Below are positions 50,219-58,749 of a stretch of 64,000 nucleotides of DNA, in pieces. The stretch's first letter is position 1, and each line of letters opens with the position of its first letter. Under the pieces are notes generated by a model. The model did not search any database. It saw nothing but the letters and a program-made list of their open reading frames with translations, and was not told where the DNA came from. The stretch is taken from the NCBI GenBank assembly GCA_052085365.1, contig JBQDFP010000001.1, positions 124,001 to 188,000 on the forward strand, in the 5' to 3' direction. This stretch comes from Canibacter sp052085365. GTDB taxonomy: Bacteria > Actinomycetota > Actinomycetes > Actinomycetales > Microbacteriaceae. The translations under genes were made by a program, and so were the position numbers.

Positions 50219-52639
50219 ATGAGCGCAGGGTCCCTCGAAGAACGCATAGACGATATCGACGTGTCTCGTGAAATGGAATCTTCGTTTCTCGAGTATGCAT
50301 ATTCGGTTATCTATTCCCGCGCCCTTCCTGACGCTCGCGACGGATTAAAACCCGTTCAGCGACGCATCCTGTACATCATGACCGAGATGGGCCTCGACCC
50401 AGCCAAAGGGCATGTGAAGTCTGGTCGTGTCGTAGGCGATGTCATGGGTAAGCTGCACCCTCACGGGGACAGCTCAATTTATGACGCACTGGTGCGCATG
50501 GCACAGTCATTTTCTATGCGTCTGCCACTCGTTGATGGCCACGGTAACTTCGGCTCGCTTGACGATGGACCCGCCGCCTATCGATACACTGAGGCGCGAC
50601 TCGCGCCAGCTGCACAGGCAATGACCGAAAACCTCGACGAAGATGTCGTGAAGTTTGTGCCAAACTACGACAGCCAGTTGATGCAGCCAGAGGTGCTTCC
50701 GGCCGCGGTGCCCAATCTACTGGTGAACGGCGCAAGCGGTATTGCTGTTGGAATGGCAACAAATATGGCGCCCCACAACCTGGTTGAGGTAATCGAAGGC
50801 GCAAAACACTTGCTGCAGCACCCTGATGCGACCGTCACTGAGCTCATGCAGTTCATTCCGGGGCCAGACCTCCCTACGGGCGGAATCATCGTTGGCCTTG
50901 ACGGTGTCGCTGATGCTTATGAAACCGGACGTGGATCGTTTAAGACCCGAGCAAAAGTCGACATTGAAAAAGTGTCGGCACGTAAGACCGGCCTCATCGT
51001 CACCGAGTTGCCCTATATGATCGGGCCAGAGCGCGTGATCGAGAAAATCAAACAGGGTGTTGAAGCCAAAAAAATCACCGGCATCTCTGATGTGACCGAC
51101 CTTACGGACCGTAAACACGGACTGCGTCTGGTCATCACTCTCAAAACAGGGTTTGCGGCAGATGCGGTTCTCGAACAGCTCTATCGACTCACTCCGCTGG
51201 AAGAAAACTTCGCGATTAACGCGGTCGCACTCGTTGAGGGCCAACCGCAAACGCTCAGCCTGAAAGAGTTGCTTCGAGTCTTTATTGATCATCGCTTAGA
51301 CGTGGTTACCCGTCGGTCTAAGTTCCGTTTGCAAAAACGAAAGGATCGCCTGCACCTTGTTGACGGCTTGCTTATTGCGATCCTGGACATTGATGAAGTT
51401 ATTCAGGTTGTTCGCACCAGTGACGACGCAGAGACCGCACGGACCCGCCTCATGCAGGTGTTTGATTTATCTGAGCCACAAGCCGAATATATTCTTGAAC
51501 TTCGGCTGCGACGCCTGACCAAGTTTTCGCGAGTAGAACTGGAATCAGAACGCGATGAGCTGCGAGCTGAAATTGCTCGGCTTGAAGAGATTCTCTCCAG
51601 CGAGGCACGGCTCCATGAGGTAGTCATCGCGGAGCTTGACGACGCTGCGAAAGTTTACGGAACCCCACGCAGAACTCTTCTTACTGGCGCACCAGCCAAA
51701 CCGGCGCGCGCCAAGACAGGTGCTTCGCTTGAAGTCGCTGATGCTCCAACAACGGTTATGTTGTCAACAACTGGTCGCGCTCTTCGTGTGGATCGGGAGC
51801 CGAGTGACCCGATTAGTGCAGGACGAGCAACTAAACACGGTGCAGTGCTGGCCTCGGTAGACACTACGACCCGCTCAGAAATAGGCGCCATCCTCTCAGA
51901 CGGTACGCTGCACAGGTTCACGCCAGTAGACCTACCTGTCGTGCCATCGGCAAGTATTGCATTTTCAGCCGGAGTAGCCCTCACCGCATACCTAGGTATC
52001 ACGGATCGTGAACGCTCTGTCGTGAGTATCGTGCCGCTTGAAAAAGACCAGCCGATTGGTCTCGCAACACTGTTGGGGACCGTGAAACGAGTGGTGCTCA
52101 ACGATTTACCGGCACGACCAGACTTTGACGTGATCACGTTGAAAGATGGCGATCGACTCGTCTCAGCGTTCCCCGCTGCAGATACCTGGGAGTTCGCACT
52201 TGTCACCAGCGATGCGCAACTCCTACGCTTCCCGACCTCTGCGGTTCGAACACAGGGCCGTGCTGCTGCCGGCATGGCGGGCATTAAAGTAAAGCCGGGG
52301 GCTTCTCTGTTGTTCGCGACCGCCATAACAGAAGGTGCAGACGCTACTGTCGTGACTGTTGCTGATAGTTCAGTCACCTTGCCGGGAACAGATGTCGCAA
52401 GCGCAAAGCTCAGCGCTTGGACGGAGTTCCCACCTAAGGGACGCGGAACCGGGGGCGTACGGGCACATCGGTTCCTGCGTGGCGAAGATCAATTGTCCTG
52501 CGCATGGGTCGGTGTCGGAACCCCACGTGCGCTCGCGAGTGACGGTTCCGCAAAATCACTTCCGACGGAACTCTCACGCCGTGATGCCTCTGGAACTCCA
52601 ATTAACGGCGCTGCACGTTCAGTCGGTCCGCAGCCCTGA
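50219..52639 (+). CDS. parC: DNA topoisomerase IV subunit A (GyrA/ParC family)
   Basis: 806 aa, shorter and less repeated at the C-terminus than GyrA. The breakage-reunion domain has KPVQRRILYIMTEM, the QRDR HPHGDSSIYDALVRMAQ, and the catalytic Tyr in AAYRYTEARL. The C-terminal domain has degenerate beta-pinwheel blades and no canonical GyrA box (QRRGGKG) that I can see, so ParC is the likelier call. The QRDR shows serines as in wild-type fluoroquinolone-sensitive enzymes. GGAAGG precedes the ATG. Confidence 0.88.
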   Translation: MSAGSLEERIDDIDVSREMESSFLEYAYSVIYSRALPDARDGLKPVQRRILYIMTEMGLDPAKGHVKSGRVVGDVMGKLHPHGDSSIYDALVRMAQSFSMRLPLVDGHGNFGSLDDGPAAYRYTEARLAPAAQAMTENLDEDVVKFVPNYDSQLMQPEVLPAAVPNLLVNGASGIAVGMATNMAPHNLVEVIEGAKHLLQHPDATVTELMQFIPGPDLPTGGIIVGLDGVADAYETGRGSFKTRAKVDIEKVSARKTGLIVTELPYMIGPERVIEKIKQGVEAKKITGISDVTDLTDRKHGLRLVITLKTGFAADAVLEQLYRLTPLEENFAINAVALVEGQPQTLSLKELLRVFIDHRLDVVTRRSKFRLQKRKDRLHLVDGLLIAILDIDEVIQVVRTSDDAETARTRLMQVFDLSEPQAEYILELRLRRLTKFSRVELESERDELRAEIARLEEILSSEARLHEVVIAELDDAAKVYGTPRRTLLTGAPAKPARAKTGASLEVADAPTTVMLSTTGRALRVDREPSDPISAGRATKHGAVLASVDTTTRSEIGAILSDGTLHRFTPVDLPVVPSASIAFSAGVALTAYLGITDRERSVVSIVPLEKDQPIGLATLLGTVKRVVLNDLPARPDFDVITLKDGDRLVSAFPAADTWEFALVTSDAQLLRFPTSAVRTQGRAAAGMAGIKVKPGASLLFATAITEGADATVVTVADSSVTLPGTDVASAKLSAWTEFPPKGRGTGGVRAHRFLRGEDQLSCAWVGVGTPRALASDGSAKSLPTELSRRDASGTPINGAARSVGPQP

Positions 52640-52644
52640 CGAAC

Positions 52645-54174
52645 CTAGCGGTGCTGGTTGTGGTTCGAATGATGCGCGAACAGTCGACGCGCAGTCAAGT
52701 CTGCGCCAGTTAATACTCCTGAACGGGCAAGGAGCCGTCCTCGTTCCCAGTTAGCGAGTCCGAGCTCGGTTTGACCGAGTGCGTATTGGCCGTCCACCCA
52801 ACGGGTGAATCCGTCACCAACAAACGGTGCATTTACCGCTGCACGGAACTGTGCGTGCGCATCATCGTCTTCAGCGATGAGTGTCGCAACAAACTGTGGA
52901 CTGTAAGTATTAAACAAGTCTGCGGCATGGTCAATTCCGTCGACAATGACGAGCGTGATTTCGGGGGTTTCTTCCCATTCCCACTCTTCACCAAGCCGAT
53001 TTTCAGGCAAATGACTCGCACGTTTTTCAGTTGCTGGACCATCGGGCCGAACGACGGAGATCTCACGTTCAAACTCTGAAGAATCCACATACTTCGCGGA
53101 TGAATCAACCACGTGGACTCGAGCAACCCCGCCCCGCTCTTGCGCGGCGTTGTCCGCGGCAGCCAGGAAAATAGGCACTAGCTCTTCAGCACGTTCACGC
53201 ACGATTGCTGCAACATTCAGTGTGTTACAGACCTTACGGTCAAGAGAGGCGCTCACTACCGCCGCATATCGCTCAGCGTTCGCTGACCGGTCTGCGATCA
53301 TCCACGCGCCACCGGTTCCGTGAGCGGACACGGGGATGCCGGCTTGTTGAGCGATGCTGCTGAGCTCAGTCACAGCCGAGCCTGAGCCGCGTACAACTGC
53401 GAGCGACAGTCGAGTGTCAGAGAAGAGCGCCCAGCCAGCGGATCTCTCGCGCGAAGGAACCAATGAAATTGCACCTTGCGGTAGCCCGGTAGCCTGCAGA
53501 GCAGGCCGTAGCGCATGATCGAGAATAGCCTGTGCTGTTGCAAGCGCATCACCGCCGATCCTCAGTACGGCTGAGTTACCTGTCGCGAGCACTCCCGCCG
53601 AATCAGCAAATACATTCGGACGGCCTTCAAAGACAAAACCAATAACACCAAGCGGTGCAGTTTTGACCTGCACGTTCCAATCGCCATGGTCGATGGTTTC
53701 CACATCTTTAACTCCGAGCTCGGCGGAGCCAGCTATTTCTTCAGCCCATCCTCTCAGCCCGGCAATCATGTCGTCACGCATTTTGCTATTGACTTCAAGC
53801 CGAGTTGTTGACCGACCCAGTTCTACCGCCCGAGCAACATCCTCGGCATTTGCTGCTTCAACGTGCGACCAAGAGGCCGCGAGCGTCTCAGCGAATTTCA
53901 GGTAAAAGTCCCTGACTTGCGCAACTGGTGTCCCGCGAAGCAAACGAGCTGCGTCAACGGCTGCGTCAACTGTCTGCGTCACCACGTCAGCGACTTCAGC
54001 AGGGACTCGCCGTAAAGCTCCAGTCGCTTGCACAACATAGAGTCGATCACCGGCTTGAAACTTTCGAGCTAGAGCATCATCTACAACCGCAAACTTACTT
54101 CCGCCAAATGGTACTTTCATTCCGGCCTGAAGACTGTCGAGCGAACCAACCTTTTGCCCGTTTTGCGCTGCCAT
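52645..54174 (-). CDS. proA: Glutamate-5-semialdehyde dehydrogenase-like protein with N-terminal extension
   Basis: 509 aa against about 415 for a standard ProA. The aldehyde dehydrogenase fold begins near residue 68 (TVDAAVDAARLLRG). Key segments are APLGVIGFVFEGRPNVFADS, IGGDALATAQ, RGSGSAVTELSSIAQQ and the nucleophile Cys316 in DRKVCNTLN. The first ~65 residues form an additional small domain (MKVPFGGSKFAVVDDALAR, then GDRLYVVQATGALRRVP). It would reduce gamma-glutamyl phosphate in proline synthesis, but no proB lies next to it, so a paralogue with another substrate is possible. The ATG has GAAGGAG upstream. Confidence 0.8.
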   Translation of the reverse strand: MAAQNGQKVGSLDSLQAGMKVPFGGSKFAVVDDALARKFQAGDRLYVVQATGALRRVPAEVADVVTQTVDAAVDAARLLRGTPVAQVRDFYLKFAETLAASWSHVEAANAEDVARAVELGRSTTRLEVNSKMRDDMIAGLRGWAEEIAGSAELGVKDVETIDHGDWNVQVKTAPLGVIGFVFEGRPNVFADSAGVLATGNSAVLRIGGDALATAQAILDHALRPALQATGLPQGAISLVPSRERSAGWALFSDTRLSLAVVRGSGSAVTELSSIAQQAGIPVSAHGTGGAWMIADRSANAERYAAVVSASLDRKVCNTLNVAAIVRERAEELVPIFLAAADNAAQERGGVARVHVVDSSAKYVDSSEFEREISVVRPDGPATEKRASHLPENRLGEEWEWEETPEITLVIVDGIDHAADLFNTYSPQFVATLIAEDDDAHAQFRAAVNAPFVGDGFTRWVDGQYALGQTELGLANWERGRLLARSGVLTGADLTARRLFAHHSNHNQHR

Positions 54175-54301
54175 GCTGCTCCTTCGTGATCATCTCTCTC
54201 ACAGCAGTCTAGCCTTTTCAAACACCCCTACGTGTCGGTTTCGCATCGCTCTTAATTTCGTGGTAAGTTATTCCTCGTTGCTTCAAGCAACCACGACACC
54301 C

Positions 54302-54388
54302 GCGCGGGTGGCGGAATAGGTAGACGCGCTAGCTTGAGGTGCTAGTGCCCGTATATAGGGCGTGGGGGTTCAATTCCCCCTCCGCGCA
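54302..54388 (+). tRNA. tRNA-Leu (anticodon GAG)
   Basis: 87-nt class II tRNA. Acceptor GCGCGGG pairs with TCCGCGC, the anticodon loop is CTTGAGG (GAG), the long variable arm is GTGCCCGTATATAGGGCGT, and the T-arm is GGGTTCAATTCCC. CCA is not encoded. Confidence 0.96.
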
Positions 54389-54394
54389 CAGAAC

Positions 54395-54436
54395 AAAGGC
54401 TCCTACGGAGGTAATCACTCCGGTTAGGAGCCTTTT
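54395..54436 (+). terminator. Terminator of tRNA-Leu
   Basis: Outer stem AAAGGCTCCTA with TAGGAGCCTTT and an inner stem CGGAG/CTCCG, followed by a T-run, beginning 7 nt after the tRNA. Confidence 0.9.
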
Positions 54437-54471
54437 CTGCATCTGCGTGTAATGCACCGAAAAGGCGTGCT

Positions 54472-55164
54472 CTACTGCGTGATTCTTGTAGCCAACGCCG
54501 CTGTGTGCGCCATCACCGGGTCAATACATGGAACTGGTGACGAGTCATCATCAAGAATGAGCGGCAGCTCCGTGCAGCCAAGAATGACCTGCTCGACACC
54601 TTCTTCCGTATGCATACGTTCGATGATTTTGATAAACCCGTCGCGAGTTTGGTCACGCACGATTCCGTGTTCGAGTTCGGTAACAATGTGTTTTTGTATG
54701 TACTCGATCTCGTCATCCGACGGAATCACCACTTTGAGGCCAGCAGCTTCAAGCACTCGACTCATGAAGTCCCGTGACATCGTATATTTCGTGCCCAATA
54801 ACGCTACGGTATGAATTCCACGCGACAAGGCAACGTCCCGAGTTGCTTCTATGGCGCTCACAAGTGGGACCGAAGCGGCTTTCGCGAGCCGTTCAAAAAC
54901 GATGTGCGGTGTGAGCGCACTTAACGCCACAATCTCAGCTCCCGCTGCTTGCAAACTTACTACAGCTTCAGTGAGGTACTCAGTCAAACCATCAAGGTCG
55001 TCGCGCGCACAGAAATCCATCACTTCAAAAACGCTCAGTGACTCAATAACAATATTCGGCAGACGTTCCAGCCCGGCATGGTCCTGTACCCCGGAGATAA
55101 TTTCACGATAATAAGCCACCGTCGACTCAGGTCCCGTACCACCGATCAAACCAAGTTTTTTCAT
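54472..55164 (-). CDS. Aspartate/glutamate racemase family protein lacking the first catalytic cysteine
   Basis: 230 aa. Family features: LGLIGGTGPESTVAYYREI at the start, the central VALSALTPHIVFERLA, and VILGCTELPLIL near the end. PLP-independent racemases use two cysteines. The second (GCTE) is present, but the first site, usually CNT or ANT, reads ALT here. YgeA/RacX-like relatives also lack the first Cys and have broad or altered activity. It could be an amino-acid racemase with low activity or a different isomerase. Ribosome binding site GAAGGCGG. Monocistronic. Confidence 0.8.
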   Translation of the reverse strand: MKKLGLIGGTGPESTVAYYREIISGVQDHAGLERLPNIVIESLSVFEVMDFCARDDLDGLTEYLTEAVVSLQAAGAEIVALSALTPHIVFERLAKAASVPLVSAIEATRDVALSRGIHTVALLGTKYTMSRDFMSRVLEAAGLKVVIPSDDEIEYIQKHIVTELEHGIVRDQTRDGFIKIIERMHTEEGVEQVILGCTELPLILDDDSSPVPCIDPVMAHTAALATRITQ

Positions 55165-55714
55165 TTCAACGCCGCCTTCTCTCTTCAGACACGTTCATAG
55201 TAATTACATCGTTGCACTCACATCGCCACTCAACAAGCCTCCCTACATTCCCCCGCTTCCACGCAGCATTACTCGAAGCCGCAAATATTTTCTGAGAACA
55301 ATCAGACAACTCACCGGAAAAGTGTGGCGCGATGAAGCATCAAGCTGTACAGTGGAAACAACTTAGTCGCCCACGATGGGTAATTGAGTGAAGTACACAG
55401 CGGCCTGAGAAGACCGCAGCACGACCGTCGAAATTCATCTTGTCAATTTCGACCTGATTGAACACGGTTTTTATTTTTCTAAGTTTTTCTGGCCGACGCC
55501 CCGGTAATCAATTACCCAGCGCGCGACGCGCCCTCTCATTATCCTCTGTCTTTTAATCGTCATGCCCGCCGTAATGGTGAAGCATGAACAAGTCCTCGCT
55601 GTGAGACTGAGACGACTTTCGCCTCAGCAACTGTAAGGCCCTGAACCGGCGCCGCTGTTTCAGGTAAGCAGATCGGTTTTCTCCGATCTACACAATGAAT
55701 AAGGAATAACACAC
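55165..55714 (+). promoter_or_regulatory. Long leader/intergenic region upstream of the cold-shock gene
   Basis: 550 nt without a gene. It contains a 10-bp inverted repeat GGGTAATTGA (55378-55387) and TCAATTACCC (55508-55517), the latter part of a palindrome GGTAAT-CA-ATTACC. It also has a T-rich stretch (TTTTTATTTTTCTAAGTTTTT, near 55468-55490) and, close to the gene, hairpins CCTGAA/TTCAGG (55640-55664) and AGATCGG/CCGATCT (55670-55689) just before the AAGGAAT ribosome binding site. Structured long leaders are usual for cold-shock genes, where they control mRNA stability and translation at low temperature. Confidence 0.5.
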
Positions 55715-55918
55715 ATGGCCACAGGCACTGTCAAATGGTTCGACTCCGGCAAGGGATTCGGCTTTATCGCTCCAGACGACGGCTCACGTGACGTCTTCGC
55801 TCACTACAGCGCAATCATTGGCTTCGGTCACCGTAACCTCGAAGAGAACCAGAAGGTTGAATTCGAGATCGAAGAAGGCCCTAAGGGCCCGCAGGCGACC
55901 AGCATTCAGGCTCTCTAA
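55715..55918 (+). CDS. cspA: Cold shock protein, CspA family
   Basis: 67 aa, a single cold-shock domain. RNP1-like KGFGFIAPDDG and RNP2-like DVFAHYSAI are visible, as is the opening TGTVKWFDS. It binds single-stranded RNA and prevents secondary structure. The ribosome binding site AAGGAAT follows a hairpin, and a strong terminator closes the transcript. Confidence 0.97.
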   Translation: MATGTVKWFDSGKGFGFIAPDDGSRDVFAHYSAIIGFGHRNLEENQKVEFEIEEGPKGPQATSIQAL

Positions 55919-55938
55919 GTCTGAGCGAGTCTTCGCTT

Positions 55939-55980
55939 AAGGAGGCTGGTTTGAGAATGTCTCAAACCAGCCTCCTTTTT
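55939..55980 (+). terminator. Terminator of cspA
   Basis: A perfect 18-bp stem (arms 55939-55956 and 55960-55977) with a 3-nt loop and a following T-run, 20 nt after the stop. The rest of the gap up to 56194 holds no gene that I can support. Confidence 0.92.
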
Positions 55981-56206
55981 GTCTACACCCGGGATGAAGC
56001 GAAACTTCCTGTTGTTTTACTTCGGCTCGAGTGACATGTCCCTGCTGTGAAATATATAAACTTCTATTAGCTGCAATGCAACGATCAGCTTCAAACCGCC
56101 CACTTGGGCTTTCGAACCAGCCGGGACGCCGCTGATTCTTTTCGAAGTTTTCTAGAATTGATCGAAACGCAATGAAGTTCTGAGACCTGGTCGGTAGGGT
56201 GAGACT

Positions 56207-56548
56207 ATGGTCACACCGGAAGAGTTCGAGGCACTCGTAGGAGATTGCCTTGACGAGTTGCCGGAAGAAATGATTGAGCCTCTCGATAACGTCATTTTTT
56301 TGATTGAAGATCGTCCAGAAGACAACGCAGACATTCTCGGCGTATATGAGGGTTTCTCGCTCGCTGACCGCGAGAACTACGGCTTCGGCGAAGAGCCTGA
56401 CCGAATCATACTTTTTCGCGAGAATTTGATCGCTCACGCTCCAACTCGAGAGGATCTGATCCGAGAAATTCATGTGACTCTGGTCCATGAGATTGCCCAC
56501 TTTTATGGCTTTGATGAGGCTAAAGTTCACGAGCTGGGGTGGGGGTAA
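56207..56548 (+). CDS. Minimal zincin-like metallopeptidase family protein
   Basis: 113 aa. TLVHEIAHFYGFDEAKVHEL carries HExxH plus the downstream His/Glu of the zincin_1 type (PF06262 family, to my knowledge). Two acidic stretches precede it. No signal peptide. Proteolytic activity of these small proteins is not well established. TAGGGT ends 6 nt before the ATG, and no Shine-Dalgarno sequence is seen (leaderless type). The stop overlaps the clpS ATG by one base (TAATG). Confidence 0.88.
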   Translation: MVTPEEFEALVGDCLDELPEEMIEPLDNVIFLIEDRPEDNADILGVYEGFSLADRENYGFGEEPDRIILFRENLIAHAPTREDLIREIHVTLVHEIAHFYGFDEAKVHELGWG

Positions 56549-56850
56549 TGGCACTCTCCCCCATGCATCACACAGACGGCACCCCCATCGCTGAAAAAGA
56601 AGCCATATGGCAGACCGTTGTGTGGGATGATCCCGTGAATTTAATGTCCTATGTGAGTTACGTATTTCAAAAGCACTTTGGCTTCACAGCTGAACACGCC
56701 GAAATACTCATGATGCAGGTTCACACCACCGGTAGTTCTGTAGTCGCTGAAGGTTCGCGCAGCCAAATGGAAATGCATGTAGAGGCCATGCACGAGTATG
56801 GCCTCTGGGCGACGCTTCGACCTGCCCCGGGTACAGGTGATGCTTGGTGA
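56548..56850 (+). CDS. clpS: ATP-dependent Clp protease adapter ClpS
   Basis: 100 aa. The conserved core WQTVVWDDPVNLMSYVSYVF (binding pocket) is followed by HTTGSSVVAEGSRSQMEMHV. ClpS delivers N-degron substrates to ClpC/ClpA. In Actinobacteria it is coupled to a DUF2017 gene, which here starts within 4 nt (GTGA). The N-terminal extension is short. It links functionally to the clpP genes at the start of the window. Confidence 0.95.
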   Translation: MALSPMHHTDGTPIAEKEAIWQTVVWDDPVNLMSYVSYVFQKHFGFTAEHAEILMMQVHTTGSSVVAEGSRSQMEMHVEAMHEYGLWATLRPAPGTGDAW

Positions 56851-57458
56851 AAATGACTGGACGTAGCGACGGTGTTCTCCTTGAGTTGATCACAGAAGAG
56901 GCCGGCGTGCTGGATAACCTCGTGACACAGCTTATTTTGCTCCTGCAAAGTCACAGCGAGACTCCGCTTGATCCTGACCCGCTCCTGGCCAGTCTCGATA
57001 TTGGTGGCACAAGCGAGCTTCCCGAAGACCCGGCCCTCGCACGGCTGTTTCCGAATGCGTTCGAAGATAGTGAAGAGTCCTCACAGTACCGACAGACGAC
57101 AGAGCAGGGCCTAGTGAATCGCAAACTTGCGGACGCCGAGGTAGTGTCGAATAGTTTGACCGGTCATCGTCTTGATCAAATCGTGTACGACACGACCGAG
57201 ACTCCGATATTTGAGGATCCAGAAACTGGGCTCATCGCCCACCCAGTGTCCGTGCAAGTAGATGCTGAACATTTTGATGCGTGGTTACGGACACTCACCG
57301 CTTTGCGCCTCGCTATGGCTGCACGTATCGATATCTCAAGCGCAGAGGACCATAGCGAGAAGCTTCATGATGACGATACCCGTGCTTCAGTTCTCGTATA
57401 CGATTGGCTCGGCGTCATGGTTGAGGGGTTCCTGCAACTCAACCCTACGCAGTCATAA
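56847..57458 (+). CDS. DUF2017 family protein
   Basis: 203 aa from GTG 56847, which overlaps the clpS stop (GTGA) and has AGGTGA upstream; ATG 56853 is an alternative. Helical, acidic protein with LLELITEEAGVLDNLVTQL at the front, DPALARLFPNAFEDSEE in the middle and a C-terminal LTALRLAMAARI. Function unknown, but the family is fixed next to clpS in Actinobacteria, so an involvement in Clp-dependent degradation is a reasonable guess. Confidence 0.9.
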   Translation: MKMTGRSDGVLLELITEEAGVLDNLVTQLILLLQSHSETPLDPDPLLASLDIGGTSELPEDPALARLFPNAFEDSEESSQYRQTTEQGLVNRKLADAEVVSNSLTGHRLDQIVYDTTETPIFEDPETGLIAHPVSVQVDAEHFDAWLRTLTALRLAMAARIDISSAEDHSEKLHDDDTRASVLVYDWLGVMVEGFLQLNPTQS

Positions 57459-57472
57459 CTGCTCGCGGCGAG

Positions 57473-58693
57473 CTATTCCTCCCCGACGCGGGGAACGTGT
57501 TCAGAGGGACGCTCGGGCGTCGGAGCAGTTCCCAGTAGTCTCGCGCTTGTGATCCCCAATTTCCCAAAACGCTCACGTACACGATCCACTGTTTGGTCAA
57601 CAGCATCCCACTCTTCGTCGGTCGCCCACAGTGCGTCGTTTACGGTACCTTCGTGGAGCCCTTCTGCGCGAACACCGATGAGTCGTATCGGGCGGCCGCT
57701 GTCCGCAGCTTCGAAGAGTTCCGCTGCAACCCGATAGACCCGCTGTGTCGCCTGGGTTGCCTCGGAAAGCGTGCGTGCACGGTTAATGGTTTCAAAGCCA
57801 TTCCACCGGATTTTAACGGCGATAGTGCGAGCGGTCACTCCCCTATCGCGGAGTCGTTGCGCGGTTTTCGTCGCCAAACGTAAAATTTCCCGGTTTATTT
57901 GATCCCGATCGGTGACGTCGTAGGTAAAAGTTTCTTCATGGCCAATACTTTTTTCTTGCCGAGTTGGACTCACAGGGCGAGGGTCTCGTCCGTGAGAAAG
58001 TGCCCACAGCTTTTCCGCTGTGGTTCTCCCCACAATGTTCGTTAGTGAATCCACTGACAGACGGGACAGGTCAGCAACTGTGTGAATCGCCCGGGCCTTG
58101 AGGAGTCGTTCAGTTGCCTGGCCGACACCCCAAAATGCGCCAACAGGCAACGGATGCAAAAACTCGAGAGTACGATGTGCAGGAATTTCGAGAACACCAT
58201 CAGGTTTTGCACGTTGAGAAGCAAGCTTGGCAACAAACTTTGTCGCAGCAATACCCACAGACGCCGGCAAACCGGTACGTTCATGGACGGTGTGCCGAAT
58301 CTTTTCAGCTATCGCTTTCGGAGCTCCGAAAAGCTTGATTGATCCACTCACATCAAGAAATGCTTCATCCACACTGATTGGTTCAACCAGCGGCGTAAAC
58401 TCTCGAAAAATATCCATAACCTGACGCGATGCGTCCCGGTATTTGTGCATATTGGGATCAACAAGGATGAGCTGCGGGCACAATTGCTTTGCGCGCGCGA
58501 CAGGCATCGCAGACCGAACACCAAAAGGACGCGCCTCATAGCTTGCGCTAGAAATCACTGAGCGAGGAGAGTCATGGGCGATTGCAACCGGTTTACCTCG
58601 AAGCTCAGGGTGATCAAGCAGTTCAACCGAGACAAAGAACGAGTCCATGTCAATGTGCATAATTGCCGCATCGCTCTCGAGACTCGCACCCAT
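57473..58693 (-). CDS. dinB: DNA polymerase IV (Y family)
   Basis: 406 aa. Palm motifs: IMHIDMDSFFVSVELLDHP (first Asp), SVDEAFLDVSG (second Asp/Glu pair) and ASVGIAATKFVAKLASQ. An HhH region (LLKARAIHTVADLSRL) and a little-finger domain follow. It is a translesion polymerase, error-prone on undamaged DNA. TACCCT stands 6 nt before the ATG (leaderless type). I see no LexA box of the SOS type in the short gap to glpK. Confidence 0.95.
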   Translation of the reverse strand: MGASLESDAAIMHIDMDSFFVSVELLDHPELRGKPVAIAHDSPRSVISSASYEARPFGVRSAMPVARAKQLCPQLILVDPNMHKYRDASRQVMDIFREFTPLVEPISVDEAFLDVSGSIKLFGAPKAIAEKIRHTVHERTGLPASVGIAATKFVAKLASQRAKPDGVLEIPAHRTLEFLHPLPVGAFWGVGQATERLLKARAIHTVADLSRLSVDSLTNIVGRTTAEKLWALSHGRDPRPVSPTRQEKSIGHEETFTYDVTDRDQINREILRLATKTAQRLRDRGVTARTIAVKIRWNGFETINRARTLSEATQATQRVYRVAAELFEAADSGRPIRLIGVRAEGLHEGTVNDALWATDEEWDAVDQTVDRVRERFGKLGITSARLLGTAPTPERPSEHVPRVGEE

Positions 58694-58749
58694 ATTTGAA
58701 GGGTAACACCCGTTAGGCTAGACATACTGACCGTCGAAGGAGCCCAGTT

